Below are positions 20,223 to 29,370 of a stretch of DNA of 32,046 nucleotides, piece after piece (the stretch's first letter is position 1; every line of letters starts with the position of its first letter). The notes under the pieces were generated by a model. The model did no database searches and was not told the origin of the DNA. It worked only from the letters and a program-made list of their open reading frames with translations. Made by a program: the position numbers and the translations under genes. The DNA is from Oxalobacter formigenes. Lineage in GTDB: Bacteria > Pseudomonadota > Gammaproteobacteria > Burkholderiales > Burkholderiaceae_D. Location of the stretch: NCBI GenBank assembly GCA_949290765.1, contig CASETG010000016.1, positions 1 through 32,046 of the forward strand, read 5' to 3'.

Positions 20223-20417
20223 GTATCGTATTCGCGCGAAATCGTCAGAAAACTGAAAAAATTTCCAGAATTGTCAACCGGTCTGCCGTCTCGTGCAGGT
20301 AATGTTTGGACAAGCTGTACCGGAAACCGGCAATCATATTAACAGAATGCGCGTAAACCGTAGTATGAACCTGTCGACCGATTACAAATTGAAATGTTAC
20401 GCTACTGCAGATACCGC

Positions 20418-20423
20418 TATAAT
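20418..20423 (+). promoter_or_regulatory. -10 element of the yhiI-rbbA-yhhJ operon (putative)
   Basis: A perfect TATAAT lies 61 bases before the first ATG. The best -35 with 16-17 bp spacing (GTTACG or TGTTAC near 20395-20401) is poor. TTGAAA at 20389-20394 is 23 bp away, too far for a standard promoter. The rest of the 261-bp divergent gap from ubiU holds nothing else I can identify. Confidence 0.4.
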
Positions 20424-20483
20424 CTGATACAGTGTGGTACGCATTTGTTTTCGTTTTGCCGTCGATTGCAAGGAGCACAGATA

Positions 20484-21461
20484 ATGCTGGCCATTTTACG
20501 CAACAAGAAACTTATCATCATCGTTGTACTTGCCATCGTCGCCGGTGCCGTCGCATGGCATTTCCTGAAACCGTCGGATACGCCACCAGGCCTCGCCTAC
20601 GGAAACGGCCGACTGGAAGCGACTGAAACGGCCGTCGCCACCAAGGTGCAAGGAAAACTGATCGAAGTCTATTTCCGGGAAGGTGCCGACCTGAAAGCGG
20701 GTCAGATCGCCGCACAGCTCGACGATGCGCAACTCAAGGCCGATATCCGTGCCGCCGAAGCGGCGGTGGAACAGGCCAAAGAATACGCCAAGGCCGCACG
20801 TGAAGACGTCAAAAGCGCGCAAAGCCAGCAACAACTTGCCAGCGTGACCCTGCGGCGTACACAGGAACTCATCAAAAAAGGTTTCATCTCGGCGGCACAG
20901 CTGGACAAGGACGTCAGCACGATGCGCACCGCCAACGCGACTCTCGCCAGCGCGCGCAACCGCGTCATTCAGGCAGATGCCAGTATCCGTGAGGCGGAAG
21001 CCCGTGTCGATTCGCTCAAAAGCAATCTGGACGACCTGACATTGCGCTCCCCTGTGGACGGTCGCATCCTGTACCGTCTGGCCGAACCGGGTGAAGTGCT
21101 CTCGGCCGGCGGACGTGTTTTCTCGATTCTGGATCTGAACGATGTGTACATGTACATCTACCTGTCCAACCTCGAAGCCGGCAGTGTGGAACTCGGCAGC
21201 GAAGCACGAATCATTCTGGACGCCATTCCGGACAATCCGATTCCCTGCACGGTCACCTACGTATCGCCACGCAACCAGTTCACGCCGAAGGAAGTCGAAA
21301 CACGTGATGAACGCGAAAAATTCATGTTCCGCGTCAAACTTCAGGTCAATCAGGACTGGCTGGCAAGAAATATCGACGTCGCCAAGTCGGGTATGCCCGG
21401 TATCGGCTGGGTCAAGATCGATCCGGATGCCGTATGGCCTGCCGACATGCAGGTAAAATGA
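20484..21461 (+). CDS. yhiI: HlyD-family periplasmic adaptor (YhiI-like)
   Basis: A 325-residue membrane-fusion protein. A single N-terminal membrane anchor ([20 protein letters not shown]) is followed by the first lipoyl half ([20 protein letters not shown]), a long helical hairpin rich in Ala, Gln and Glu (about 85-190), the second lipoyl half ([20 protein letters not shown]) and a beta-barrel region. It would bridge an inner-membrane ABC exporter to an outer-membrane channel. AAGGAG stands nine bases before the ATG at 20484. It is the first gene of an operon with rbbA (one base gap) and yhhJ, the arrangement of E. coli yhiI-rbbA-yhhJ. No TolC-type gene is nearby. Substrate unknown. Confidence 0.88.
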   Translation: MLAILRNKKLIIIVVLAIVAGAVAWHFLKPSDTPPGLAYGNGRLEATETAVATKVQGKLIEVYFREGADLKAGQIAAQLDDAQLKADIRAAEAAVEQAKEYAKAAREDVKSAQSQQQLASVTLRRTQELIKKGFISAAQLDKDVSTMRTANATLASARNRVIQADASIREAEARVDSLKSNLDDLTLRSPVDGRILYRLAEPGEVLSAGGRVFSILDLNDVYMYIYLSNLEAGSVELGSEARIILDAIPDNPIPCTVTYVSPRNQFTPKEVETRDEREKFMFRVKLQVNQDWLARNIDVAKSGMPGIGWVKIDPDAVWPADMQVK

Positions 21462-21462
21462 T

Positions 21463-24189
21463 ATGGATAGGCTCGTTGCGGCGAAACTTGACCACGTCAC
21501 GCTGCGCTACAAGGATGTCACGGCGCTTGATGATGTGACGCTCGAAATTCCGGGCGGCTGCATGGTCGGGCTGATCGGCCCGGACGGTGTCGGCAAATCG
21601 TCCATGCTGGCGCTGATTTCCTGCGCACGCAAAATCCAGCAGGGGCATATCGACGTACTGGGCGAAAATATCGGGGATGTCTCTATCCGTGAATCCCTCT
21701 TGCCACGTATCGCCTATATGCCCCAGGGGCTTGGCAAGAATCTGTATCCGACGCTTTCCGTCGCCGAAAACATCGATTTTTTCGCCCGCCTTTTCGGACA
21801 GGACCGCGAAGAGCGCTTGCGCCGCATCGACGAACTGACAAAAGCGACCGGTCTGTTTCCGTTCAAGGACCGTCCGGCCGGCAAACTTTCCGGCGGCATG
21901 AAACAGAAACTGGGACTTTGCTGCTCGCTGGTACATGACCCTGACCTGCTCATTCTCGACGAACCGACGACCGGCGTCGACCCGCTCTCGCGCCGCCAGT
22001 TCTGGGAACTGATCGACTCGATCCGCGAGCGCCGTCCCCACATGAGCGTTCTGGTCGCGACAGCCTACATGGAAGAAGCCGAACAATTCGACTGGCTCGC
22101 CGCCATGTATAACGGCAAGGTCATCGCCACAGGCACTGCCGCCGAAATGATGCAGCAAACCGGCAAGGCCACACTGGAACAGGCATTCATCCAGTTTTTG
22201 CCCGAAGAAAAACGCCAGAATTACACGGAGCTTGTGATTCCGCCGCTCAAGGAAACGCCGAATCAGGCATGGGCCATCGAGGCAGATGGTCTGACACAGA
22301 AGTTCGGTGATTTCGTTGCAGTCGATCATGTCAGCTTCCGGATTCCGCAGGGGGAGATTTTCGGTTTTCTCGGTTCCAACGGATGCGGCAAAACGACGAC
22401 GATGAAAATGCTGACCGGTCTGCTTCCACCGACATCAGGAACGGCAAGAACCTTCGGCAAGGAAGTGGATGCCAAAAATACGGAAAGCCGCAAGGATGTA
22501 GGCTATATGTCCCAGTCCTTTTCGCTGTACGGTGAACTGACGGTCATGCAGAATCTGGACTTGCATGCACGACTGTTCCATTTGCCGCCCGACGAGATAA
22601 AACCACGTATCCAGGAACTGGTCGACCGGTTCGGGCTGGGTCCGTATCTGCATGCCGCTACTTCCGGACTGCCGTTGGGTATCCGTCAACGGCTGTCGCT
22701 GGCTGTGGCGGTGGTACACAATCCGAAATTGCTGATTCTGGACGAACCGACTTCCGGCGTCGATCCTGTCGCACGTGATGATTTCTGGCGATTGCTGATC
22801 GAAATGTCGCGCGAACAGAATGTGACGATTTTCATTTCGACACACTTCATGAACGAAGCGGAACGCTGCGACCGCATTTCCCTGATGAATGCGGGCAAGG
22901 TACTGGCAAGCGGTACGCCGAAAGAACTTCAGGAAAGCAAACAGGCCGACACGCTGGAACAGGCATTCATCGAATATCTGGAAGAAGCGACCGACGCCGA
23001 AAAAACGACATTCGAGGATACCGCGGCACTGGGCGGGGAAACACCTCACGGCAAGGAATCATCCGTTTTCAGTTTGCGCAGGCTCCTGGCTTATGCGGCG
23101 CGTGAAACCCTGGAATTGCGGCGGGATCCAATCCGCCTCGGATTCGCCCTGCTGGGCAGTCTGCTGCTGTTTTTCGTGCTGGGCGGCGGCATTTCGATGG
23201 ACGTCGAGGATTTGCAATTCGCGGTGCTGGACTATGACCAGTCGCCCCAGTCACGCGACTATATCCACAATATTGCCGGATCACGCTATTTTCTGGAGCA
23301 GCCTGCACTGAAGGATAGCGACGATCTGGAGCGGCGGCTCGAGAGCGGGAAAATCAGTGTCGCGATCGAAATCCCTCCGAATTTCGGGCGCGAGCTGCAA
23401 CAGGGACGACATCCGGAAATCGCGGCCTGGATCGATGGTGCCATGCCGTACCGCGGCGAAACGATTCTGGGTTATATTCGCGGACTGCACAACAAGTATC
23501 TGGAACAATACAACAAGGAAAACAGGGGAACGGACAGGCAAGCGCTTGCCACACTGGAAAAACGTTACCGGTACAACCAGGATTTCAAGAGCGTCTATGC
23601 CATGGTACCGGCGATCATTCCGCTGTTGCTGATGCTTATTCCGGCAGTGCTGATGGCACTGGGCATCGTGCGTGAAAAGGAACTCGGCTCCATCACAAAC
23701 CTTTATGTTACACCAGTGACCAAGCTGGAATTTCTGATCGGCAAGCAACTGCCGTATATCGTTCTGTCGATGATCAGTTATTTCCTGATGGTCGCCAGTG
23801 CCGTCTGGTTTTTCGGGGTGTCGGTCAAGGGCAGTTTTCTGGCATTGTCGCTGGGTGCGCTGATTTACGTGACGGCGACGACCGGGCTGGGATTGCTGAT
23901 TTCGTCGTTCACCAGTACACAGATTTCAGCCCTTTTCGGCACAGCGATTCTGACGATGTTGCCGACAACGCAGTTTTCCGGTCTGAAAGACCCGATCGGT
24001 TCGCTCGAGGGGGGCGCCTACTGGATCGGGCAGTTTTTCCCGGCATCCCATTTCATCATGCTGAGTCGCGGCGTCTTCACCAAGGCGATCACTTTCGCCG
24101 ATGCGACCGGCCCGTTACTGATACTGGCCGCGTTCATCCCGGCATTGACGTTCCTCGCGTGGATATTCTTGCCGAAACAGGAGAAATGA
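21463..24189 (+). CDS. rbbA: ABC transporter with two ATPase domains fused to a permease (RbbA-like)
   Basis: A 908-residue protein, close to E. coli RbbA (911). The first ATPase has Walker [10 protein letters not shown] (39-47), signature LSGGMKQKL and Walker [14 protein letters not shown]. The second has Walker [10 protein letters not shown] (304-312), a degenerate signature LPLGIRQR and [13 protein letters not shown]. From about residue 545 comes an ABC-2 type permease with one helix ([15 protein letters not shown]), a large extracytoplasmic domain and about five further helices. RbbA was described as a ribosome-associated ATPase in E. coli, but the architecture and neighbours say half-exporter working with YhhJ and the HlyD adaptor. 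The ATG is one base after the yhiI stop. Confidence 0.92.
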   Translation: MDRLVAAKLDHVTLRYKDVTALDDVTLEIPGGCMVGLIGPDGVGKSSMLALISCARKIQQGHIDVLGENIGDVSIRESLLPRIAYMPQGLGKNLYPTLSVAENIDFFARLFGQDREERLRRIDELTKATGLFPFKDRPAGKLSGGMKQKLGLCCSLVHDPDLLILDEPTTGVDPLSRRQFWELIDSIRERRPHMSVLVATAYMEEAEQFDWLAAMYNGKVIATGTAAEMMQQTGKATLEQAFIQFLPEEKRQNYTELVIPPLKETPNQAWAIEADGLTQKFGDFVAVDHVSFRIPQGEIFGFLGSNGCGKTTTMKMLTGLLPPTSGTARTFGKEVDAKNTESRKDVGYMSQSFSLYGELTVMQNLDLHARLFHLPPDEIKPRIQELVDRFGLGPYLHAATSGLPLGIRQRLSLAVAVVHNPKLLILDEPTSGVDPVARDDFWRLLIEMSREQNVTIFISTHFMNEAERCDRISLMNAGKVLASGTPKELQESKQADTLEQAFIEYLEEATDAEKTTFEDTAALGGETPHGKESSVFSLRRLLAYAARETLELRRDPIRLGFALLGSLLLFFVLGGGISMDVEDLQFAVLDYDQSPQSRDYIHNIAGSRYFLEQPALKDSDDLERRLESGKISVAIEIPPNFGRELQQGRHPEIAAWIDGAMPYRGETILGYIRGLHNKYLEQYNKENRGTDRQALATLEKRYRYNQDFKSVYAMVPAIIPLLLMLIPAVLMALGIVREKELGSITNLYVTPVTKLEFLIGKQLPYIVLSMISYFLMVASAVWFFGVSVKGSFLALSLGALIYVTATTGLGLLISSFTSTQISALFGTAILTMLPTTQFSGLKDPIGSLEGGAYWIGQFFPASHFIMLSRGVFTKAITFADATGPLLILAAFIPALTFLAWIFLPKQEK

Positions 24190-25326
24190 ATGTCATCGTT
24201 CAAAATCCACCTCAGCAATATCTACCGCCTTGGCCTGAAAGAACTGTACAGCCTGTGGGCGGACAAGGCACTGCTCCTGTTGATCATCTGGGCATTCACG
24301 GCCGGTATTTACAGCGCCGCCAAAGGCGTTTCACAGGAAATCCATAACGCTCCGGTAGCTATCGTCGATCAGGACCAGTCCCAGCTTTCGCACAGGATAT
24401 CGAACGCCCTGACACCGCCATACTTCAAAAAACCGGATATGATCGAGATGAGCCAGGCCAATGAGGCGCTCGACAAGGGATACTATTCCTTTTCCATCAT
24501 CATCCCGCCGGGGTTCCAGCGCGACCTTCAGGCCGGTCGCAGCCCCAATGTCCAGCTCAATATCGACGCCAACGTGATGAGCCAGGCATTTATCGGTTCA
24601 GGCTATATCGAAACCATTTTCAACAACGAGATCAACGAATATTTCAACCGTTCGACCGATACCACGACCGATCCCATCCGGCTGGTCACACATGTCCGTT
24701 TCAATCCGAACATGACCGGTTTCTGGTTCGGTGGCGTGATGGAAATCATCAACAACATCAACATGCTGACCATCATTCTGGTCGGAGCCGCCTATATCCG
24801 CGAACGGGAGCACGGTACGCTCGAACACTTGCTGGCCATGCCGCTTGGACCGACAGAAATCATGCTCTCCAAAATCTGGGCAAACGGTTTTGCGGTTTTG
24901 CTTGCCGCTTCTTTCGCCCTGATTTTCATCGTCAAGTTCGCCTTGCAAGTGCCGATCGCCGGTTCGATCACCCTGTTTATCGCTGCCTCGGTCGTCTATC
25001 TGTTCTCGGCCGCATCCATCGGAATCTTTCTGGGAACGATCGCCCGCTCGATGCCACAGCTGGGATTGCTGATTTTTCTGACCATCATCCCGCTGCAAAT
25101 GCTCTCGGGCGGCGCGACACCGCAGGAAAGCATGCCCATCTGGGTGCAAAACGTCATGAAACTGGCGCCGACGACCTACTTCGTCCGGCTGGCGAAAGCC
25201 ATTCTGTACCGTGGTGCCGATTTCAGCATCGTCTGGCCAGACTTTCTGGCAATCGCCATCATCGGACTGGTATTCTTCTTCATCGCGCTGGGACGTTTCA
25301 GGAAATCCATCGTACAAGGAGGCTGA
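24190..25326 (+). CDS. yhhJ: ABC-2 type permease (YhhJ-like)
   Basis: A 378-residue inner-membrane permease. The topology is one N-terminal helix (LLLIIWAFTAGIYSAA), a large periplasmic domain (about 55-190, including VAIVDQDQSQLSHRI) and about five C-terminal helices containing EREHGTLEHLLAMPLGPTEIM, the conserved ABC-2 coupling segment. It lacks an ATPase domain and should pair with the permease half of RbbA. Its ATG abuts the rbbA TGA directly, with AGGAG in the end of rbbA, so translation is coupled. It ends convergently with the metallo-beta-lactamase-fold gene 33 bases away. A possible 10-position stem with one mismatch covers the stop codon (25321-25346). Confidence 0.9.
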   Translation: MSSFKIHLSNIYRLGLKELYSLWADKALLLLIIWAFTAGIYSAAKGVSQEIHNAPVAIVDQDQSQLSHRISNALTPPYFKKPDMIEMSQANEALDKGYYSFSIIIPPGFQRDLQAGRSPNVQLNIDANVMSQAFIGSGYIETIFNNEINEYFNRSTDTTTDPIRLVTHVRFNPNMTGFWFGGVMEIINNINMLTIILVGAAYIREREHGTLEHLLAMPLGPTEIMLSKIWANGFAVLLAASFALIFIVKFALQVPIAGSITLFIAASVVYLFSAASIGIFLGTIARSMPQLGLLIFLTIIPLQMLSGGATPQESMPIWVQNVMKLAPTTYFVRLAKAILYRGADFSIVWPDFLAIAIIGLVFFFIALGRFRKSIVQGG

Positions 25327-25359
25327 CCGGCCACAGTCGGCCAGCCCGCCTGCACGCCT

Positions 25360-26508
25360 TTACTGATATTCGACCGGAATCCAGGTATATTTCCCGTTGC
25401 CTTCCGAAACGACATATCCCAGACCGGGGAACGGCAGATGCATACCGGCGACCATTTCCCGTTTCGCCGCAACATCCTTGAGCAGTGCCTGCCGTGTCCT
25501 GACCGCTGCAACGGCATCGGAATCGTATTCGATCGCGACTTCCGGATGGCTGAACTGGATGACATGGCTGTGGACGATGTCGCCCCAGACCAGAAGCGAC
25601 TGGCCGTCTGACGTGATTTCAAAAGCGGTATGCCCCGGGGTATGTCCGTAAGCGGCGACGGCACGGATACCCGGCACGATTTCGGAGCCTCCCTCTATCG
25701 CCTTCCATTTTTCCGCCATCAGATATGGCACAGCCGATTCGCGCGCCATTTTGAAGAAAATCTGGCGTTCGACAGGCGCTGCAGCAGCCTGCTGTTCTGA
25801 AAGCCAGTATTCGTTTTCCATCCGGTTGGCATACACCGTGGCATTGGGGAAAACAGCCTGTCCTTCCATGTCGCTCAGCCCGCCGGTATGGTCGCCATGC
25901 AAATGGGTCATGATGACGATATCGACCTGTTCTGGCTGATAGCCTGCCGCTTTAAGATTGGCGAGAATACGGCCCTGACGGTCTTCGCTGAACAATTTTC
26001 CGGCACCCGCATCGATCAGGACGAGGTGGTCACCTGTATGTACCAGATAGGCATTGATCGGTGACTGGATACCGGCAGCACGGCCATAGTGGTGCGACAG
26101 CGCCTTGTCGATTGCCGCCTTGTCCATGTTCTTGAGCAATTCGGGATGAAAATCCAGCGTGCCGTCGAACAATGCGGTCACTTCGAACTGGCCGACCTTC
26201 ACCCGATAATAGCCCGGTACCTGAACACCGGCCATCGCCGGTATCTGCGGCTGCGCGATTTCCGGCACTGCCGTCCCGTCCGCCGCTACCTGACCGGTCT
26301 GTACAACTGCCTGTCCTGCCGGTATCTGTCCCGCAGGTGTCTGCACTGTGGCCTGTCCCGCCCCGGTCGGCCGCGCTGTCGCGGAAGCGGCTGCCTTTGC
26401 GGGTACCGGCACCGGACTTTTCGCCATGGCGAGCGGACACACGCCCAGCGATGCGATGATCAGCCCAAGCGCCAGTTTCCGGCAACCGGGTATCCATTTT
26501 TCCTGCAT
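25360..26508 (-). CDS. Exported metallo-beta-lactamase-fold hydrolase
   Basis: A 382-residue protein. The Sec signal peptide spans about 1-29 (LALGLIIASLGVCPLAMA). A low-complexity linker of about 65 residues rich in Ala, Pro, Gln and Val follows, with short PAGQ repeats. Then comes an MBL domain: the dinuclear-zinc motif THLHGDHTGG gives H202, H204, D206 and H207. Later GHTPGH and WGDIVHSH provide further ligands. Relatives include lactonases and other hydrolases, so no substrate can be assigned. GGGAGAG precedes the ATG at 26508 by six bases; a GTG two codons upstream is less likely. The location is probably periplasmic. The linker might tether or extend the domain. Confidence 0.85.
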   Translation of the reverse strand: MQEKWIPGCRKLALGLIIASLGVCPLAMAKSPVPVPAKAAASATARPTGAGQATVQTPAGQIPAGQAVVQTGQVAADGTAVPEIAQPQIPAMAGVQVPGYYRVKVGQFEVTALFDGTLDFHPELLKNMDKAAIDKALSHHYGRAAGIQSPINAYLVHTGDHLVLIDAGAGKLFSEDRQGRILANLKAAGYQPEQVDIVIMTHLHGDHTGGLSDMEGQAVFPNATVYANRMENEYWLSEQQAAAAPVERQIFFKMARESAVPYLMAEKWKAIEGGSEIVPGIRAVAAYGHTPGHTAFEITSDGQSLLVWGDIVHSHVIQFSHPEVAIEYDSDAVAAVRTRQALLKDVAAKREMVAGMHLPFPGLGYVVSEGNGKYTWIPVEYQ

Positions 26509-26539
26509 AGTCACTCTCCCTGATAAAGATGGCTTTGGT

Positions 26540-26568
26540 TGTATAGATCAGCGTTTATTATCCGGCAA
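26540..26568 (-). promoter_or_regulatory. Putative promoter of the MBL-fold gene
   Basis: On the minus strand TTGCCG (26568-26563) and TATACA (26545-26540) are 17 bp apart, about 32 bp before the ATG. Each hexamer matches 4/6 of consensus. Confidence 0.4.
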
Positions 26569-26577
26569 TTCAACCCG

Positions 26578-26591
26578 TGTTTGCGCAAACA
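26578..26591. promoter_or_regulatory. 14-bp perfect palindrome in a divergent intergenic region (possible operator)
   Basis: TGTTTGCGCAAACA is its own reverse complement. It lies between the MBL-fold gene and the divergent FMN-reductase gene, 10 bp upstream of the proposed -35 of the former. It could be a dimeric regulator site. No regulator gene is adjacent. Confidence 0.4.
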
Positions 26592-26676
26592 GAAAACCCT
26601 GCCGGCCAAAAAAACGTAATCTGGTGCTGTCTTCATCGTCAACCCGCTTTTTTCTTCATGAAAAGAAAGGTACACC

Positions 26677-27240
26677 ATGTTCAGGCTGGCTATCATCATC
26701 GGCAGTACCCGCCCCCACCGAAACGGTGAAGCGGTCGCCCAATGGATTTTCGATATCGCACGGCAACACAGGCAAACCGATGTCGAACTCGTCGATATCA
26801 GGGACTACGAACTTCCCCTGCTTGACGAACCCTTGCCTGCGTCATCAGGTCAGTACAGCCATGCCCATACCCGCGTATGGTCCGAAAAAATCGCATCTTT
26901 CGACGGTTTCGTATTCGTTACACCCGAATACAACCACGCGCCACCGGCTGCGCTCAAAAACGCACTCGATTACCTCTTTCATGAATGGAACAACAAGTCT
27001 GCCGGATTCGTCAGTTACGGTGCCATGGGCGGCGTGCGCGCCGTACAGGAATTGCGTCATATCATGGGGGCCCTCATGATCGCCGATGTCCGTACCCAGG
27101 TCACCCTTTCCCTGTTCACGGATTTTGAAAAAATGTCCGTTTTCAGGCCTGATCCCCGACACGAAAAAACGGTCAACACCATGCTCGAACAAATCGTCGC
27201 ATGGGGAACCGCCCTCAAGCCGTTGCGTCAAAACGACTGA
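26677..27240 (+). CDS. NADPH-dependent FMN reductase-family protein
   Basis: A 187-residue flavodoxin-like protein. The FMN phosphate loop GSTRPHRNG (9-17) follows the first strand FRLAIIIG. The second flavin-contact motif is TPEYNHAPPAALKNALDYL, with P83-E84-Y85-N86. Members include NAD(P)H quinone reductases and chromate, azo-dye or FMN reductases. The exact substrate cannot be read from the sequence. AAAGG lies eight bases before the ATG. It is followed after 33 bases by the DUF1540 gene and then a strong terminator, so the two probably form a short operon. Confidence 0.88.
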   Translation: MFRLAIIIGSTRPHRNGEAVAQWIFDIARQHRQTDVELVDIRDYELPLLDEPLPASSGQYSHAHTRVWSEKIASFDGFVFVTPEYNHAPPAALKNALDYLFHEWNNKSAGFVSYGAMGGVRAVQELRHIMGALMIADVRTQVTLSLFTDFEKMSVFRPDPRHEKTVNTMLEQIVAWGTALKPLRQND

Positions 27241-27273
27241 ATTCCCCAAACCCTGTCTTTACCGGAGAACATC

Positions 27274-27582
27274 ATGAAACATATCCAGATCATCATGCCC
27301 GAAGTCAAACACTGCACGGCGAAATCCTGCGGTTTCAACCGTGATTCCGGCTGCCATGCTCGCGCGATCACAATCGGCAAGCACGAAACACCGGGATGCG
27401 ACACCTTTTTCGCCATAGCCGATACATCGGAACACGCCAAATCGACAGGACGTACCTCAGGCGTAGGCGCTTGCAAGGCCGCTGATTGCCGCTTCAATGA
27501 CGACTATGAATGCATGGCAGATGAAGTCACTCTCGCTTTCAGCAGGAATCAGGCATATTGCCAGACATATCTTCACCGCTAG
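27274..27582 (+). CDS. Tandem DUF1540 cysteine protein
   Basis: A 102-residue protein made of two DUF1540-like repeats. Repeat 1 has C14, C19, C27 and C42 (C-x4-C-x7-C-x14-C). Repeat 2 has C67, C72, C80 and C96 (C-x4-C-x7-C-x15-C). In each, the second cysteine is followed by an N-containing turn (CGFN, CRFN). Such four-cysteine units plausibly bind zinc, but no function is known for the family. There is no signal peptide or membrane segment. GGAG stands seven bases before the ATG. It sits behind an FMN-reductase-like gene, which may hint at a redox or metal context, an inference only. Confidence 0.82.
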   Translation: MKHIQIIMPEVKHCTAKSCGFNRDSGCHARAITIGKHETPGCDTFFAIADTSEHAKSTGRTSGVGACKAADCRFNDDYECMADEVTLAFSRNQAYCQTYLHR

Positions 27583-27595
27583 CGCCATATGACAC

Positions 27596-27634
27596 GCTGC
27601 CCGTGACGTGTCCGGCACGATCCGGGCAGCTTTT
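27596..27634 (+). terminator. Strong intrinsic terminator after the DUF1540 gene
   Basis: An 8-bp outer stem (GCTGCCCG with CGGGCAGC) and an inner CGTG/CACG stem form one long hairpin, followed at once by TTTTAA, 14 bases after the stop codon. It is the clearest terminator in the window. Between it and the promoter at 27852 (about 215 bp) I see no supported gene or site. Confidence 0.75.
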
Positions 27635-27851
27635 AACCAATGGCGTCACACGGCAAAATCCTGCCGGAAAAGCGATACACCCTTCCATCTATCCCGTCCG
27701 TTCGTTCACCCCTTTTTGCACTGGCTGTTCGCCATACTTGCCACCTGCATGACGAAACAAACCTTTTTCATCGGCTCGCCATCCTCGCCCGTTTTTTCCA
27801 TGCGCGGACAATACCACCCGGCCATTTCTGATTTCATGCCTGCCGGACACT

Positions 27852-27879
27852 TTGTTAACACACTGTGTTTCTCTACAAT
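27852..27879 (+). promoter_or_regulatory. Putative promoter with internal palindrome, APC permease gene
   Basis: TTGTTA (27852-27857) and TACAAT (27874-27879) are 16 bp apart, with 4/6 and 5/6 matches to sigma70. They lie about 35 bp before the permease ATG. The spacer carries the perfect inverted repeat AACACA-C-TGTGTT (27857-27869), where a bound repressor would block RNA polymerase. Confidence 0.5.
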
Positions 27880-27914
27880 AATGCTTGCCAGCAACAACCG
27901 GAAACCAGGAACCC

Positions 27915-29357
27915 ATGTCCCCAGCTCCCGACAATACGCCCACGGCATCGCATGAAGCAGGCAAACCGCGCCGGATTTTGCGCCTGCACGAAGCCGTTAC
28001 CCTGATCGTGGGACTGGTCATCGGCGCAGGCATCTTCAAGACCCCTGCCGTTGTCGCCAACCTGACCGGTGAAACGGGTACGATGTTTTCCGCCTGGATA
28101 CTCGGCGGACTGGTTTCGCTGGTCGGCGCGTTATGTTACGCCGAACTTGCCTGCGCCTATCCGGATGCTGGCGGCGACTACCACTTTCTGCAAAAAGCCT
28201 ACGGGCGTTCTGTTTCCTTCCTGTTCGGCTGGGCACGCCTGTCGGTCATCACCACCGGTTCCATCGCCTTGCTCGCTTTCGTATTCGGCGACTACATGAA
28301 CCGTATCGTTCCGCTCGATATCGCCGGTATCGTTTCCGGCCCGTTTCTGTATGCCATCGCCGTCATTCTCATCCTTTCATGGCTCAATATCCGCAACATC
28401 CGAACCGGCATGACGACCCAGTCGCTTTTCACCGGCCGTCAGATATTGTGCCTCGTGCTGATTGTGGCGACGGCGCTTTACCTGCTTGCATCCGGCACAT
28501 CCACTCCCGCATCCCCCCCCTCTTCCGTACCATCCCCTGAAACTTCGCCTTTTTCCGCGAATTTCGGACTGGCGATGGTATTCGTCCTGCTGACTTTCGG
28601 CGGCTGGAACGAAGCGGCCTATATCAGCGCCGAAATCCGCGACGGTCATCGCAACATGGTCAGGGCACTTGTTTTTTCCATCGCCATCATCACCGCACTG
28701 TATCTGCTGGTGACATGGGCCTACTGGCAGGGACTGGGATTTGCCGGCATGGCCGCCTCTGCGACCATCGCCGCAGACCTGATGCAAATGGCTTTCGGTG
28801 ATACCGCCCGGAAAATCATCTCCCTGATGGTCGCCATCTCCACCCTGACTTCCATCAATGCCACCATCATCGTCGGCGCGCGGACAAGTTATGCCATGGG
28901 CCGCGACTGGCATGTCCTGCGCAAACTCGGCGTCTGGGACGCACGGCGCGATACACCCGTCAATGCCTTGTACATACAATGCCTGGCCTCTCTGGTGCTG
29001 GTCATACTGGGCACACTTATCGGCAGCGGTTTCAAATCCATGGTCGAATTCACCGCACCGGTATTCTGGCTGTTCTTCCTGCTTTCCGGCATTTCCCTTT
29101 TCGTGCTCCGGATGCGCGATCCGCACACACCGAGACCGTTCAGGGTGCCGTTCTATCCGGTACTGCCCCTGATTTTTTGTCTGACGTGCTGCTATATGTT
29201 ATGGTCTAGCCTGTCCTATGTGTATGACCAGTCGCTAGGCGGAGTCAATGCCGCATGGATCGGCGTCGCCGTCCTCTTGCCGGGACTGGTTTTCCTGTGG
29301 ATCATCAACCGGATGGATACTGACAAAAAACAGACTGCCACACCTGCCGATACCTGA
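27915..29357 (+). CDS. APC-superfamily amino acid permease
   Basis: A 480-residue inner-membrane transporter with about 12 hydrophobic helices. The first helix carries the APC signature LIVGLVIGAGIFKTPA, with the broken GAGIF turn that binds the substrate amino group. Helix 3 region CYAELACAYPDAGGDYHFL and FGGWNEAAYISAEIRD in helix 6 are also family-typical. A Pro/Ser-rich loop (STPASPPSSVPSPETSP) lies before helix 6. Substrate specificity cannot be assigned. AGGA lies five bases before the ATG at 27915. A TTG ten codons upstream would lie almost at the predicted transcription start and is rejected. The methyltransferase gene follows after 13 bases. Confidence 0.88.
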   Translation: MSPAPDNTPTASHEAGKPRRILRLHEAVTLIVGLVIGAGIFKTPAVVANLTGETGTMFSAWILGGLVSLVGALCYAELACAYPDAGGDYHFLQKAYGRSVSFLFGWARLSVITTGSIALLAFVFGDYMNRIVPLDIAGIVSGPFLYAIAVILILSWLNIRNIRTGMTTQSLFTGRQILCLVLIVATALYLLASGTSTPASPPSSVPSPETSPFSANFGLAMVFVLLTFGGWNEAAYISAEIRDGHRNMVRALVFSIAIITALYLLVTWAYWQGLGFAGMAASATIAADLMQMAFGDTARKIISLMVAISTLTSINATIIVGARTSYAMGRDWHVLRKLGVWDARRDTPVNALYIQCLASLVLVILGTLIGSGFKSMVEFTAPVFWLFFLLSGISLFVLRMRDPHTPRPFRVPFYPVLPLIFCLTCCYMLWSSLSYVYDQSLGGVNAAWIGVAVLLPGLVFLWIINRMDTDKKQTATPADT

Positions 29358-29370
29358 CAGAGACTTTTTC

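Noticed and set aside
20496..21500. Minus-strand open frame (334 residues) opposite the HlyD-family gene
   Set aside because: It is a shadow of a well-supported plus-strand gene with clear lipoyl and anchor motifs.
22650..22700. Degenerate LPLGIRQR signature in the second RbbA ATPase as a defect
   Set aside because: As far as I recall, this form is normal for the RbbA family, while Walker A and B are intact, so it is not evidence of inactivation.
27558..27752. Small open frame after the DUF1540 gene
   Set aside because: It overlaps the end of that gene and contains the strong terminator hairpin, so translation is unlikely.
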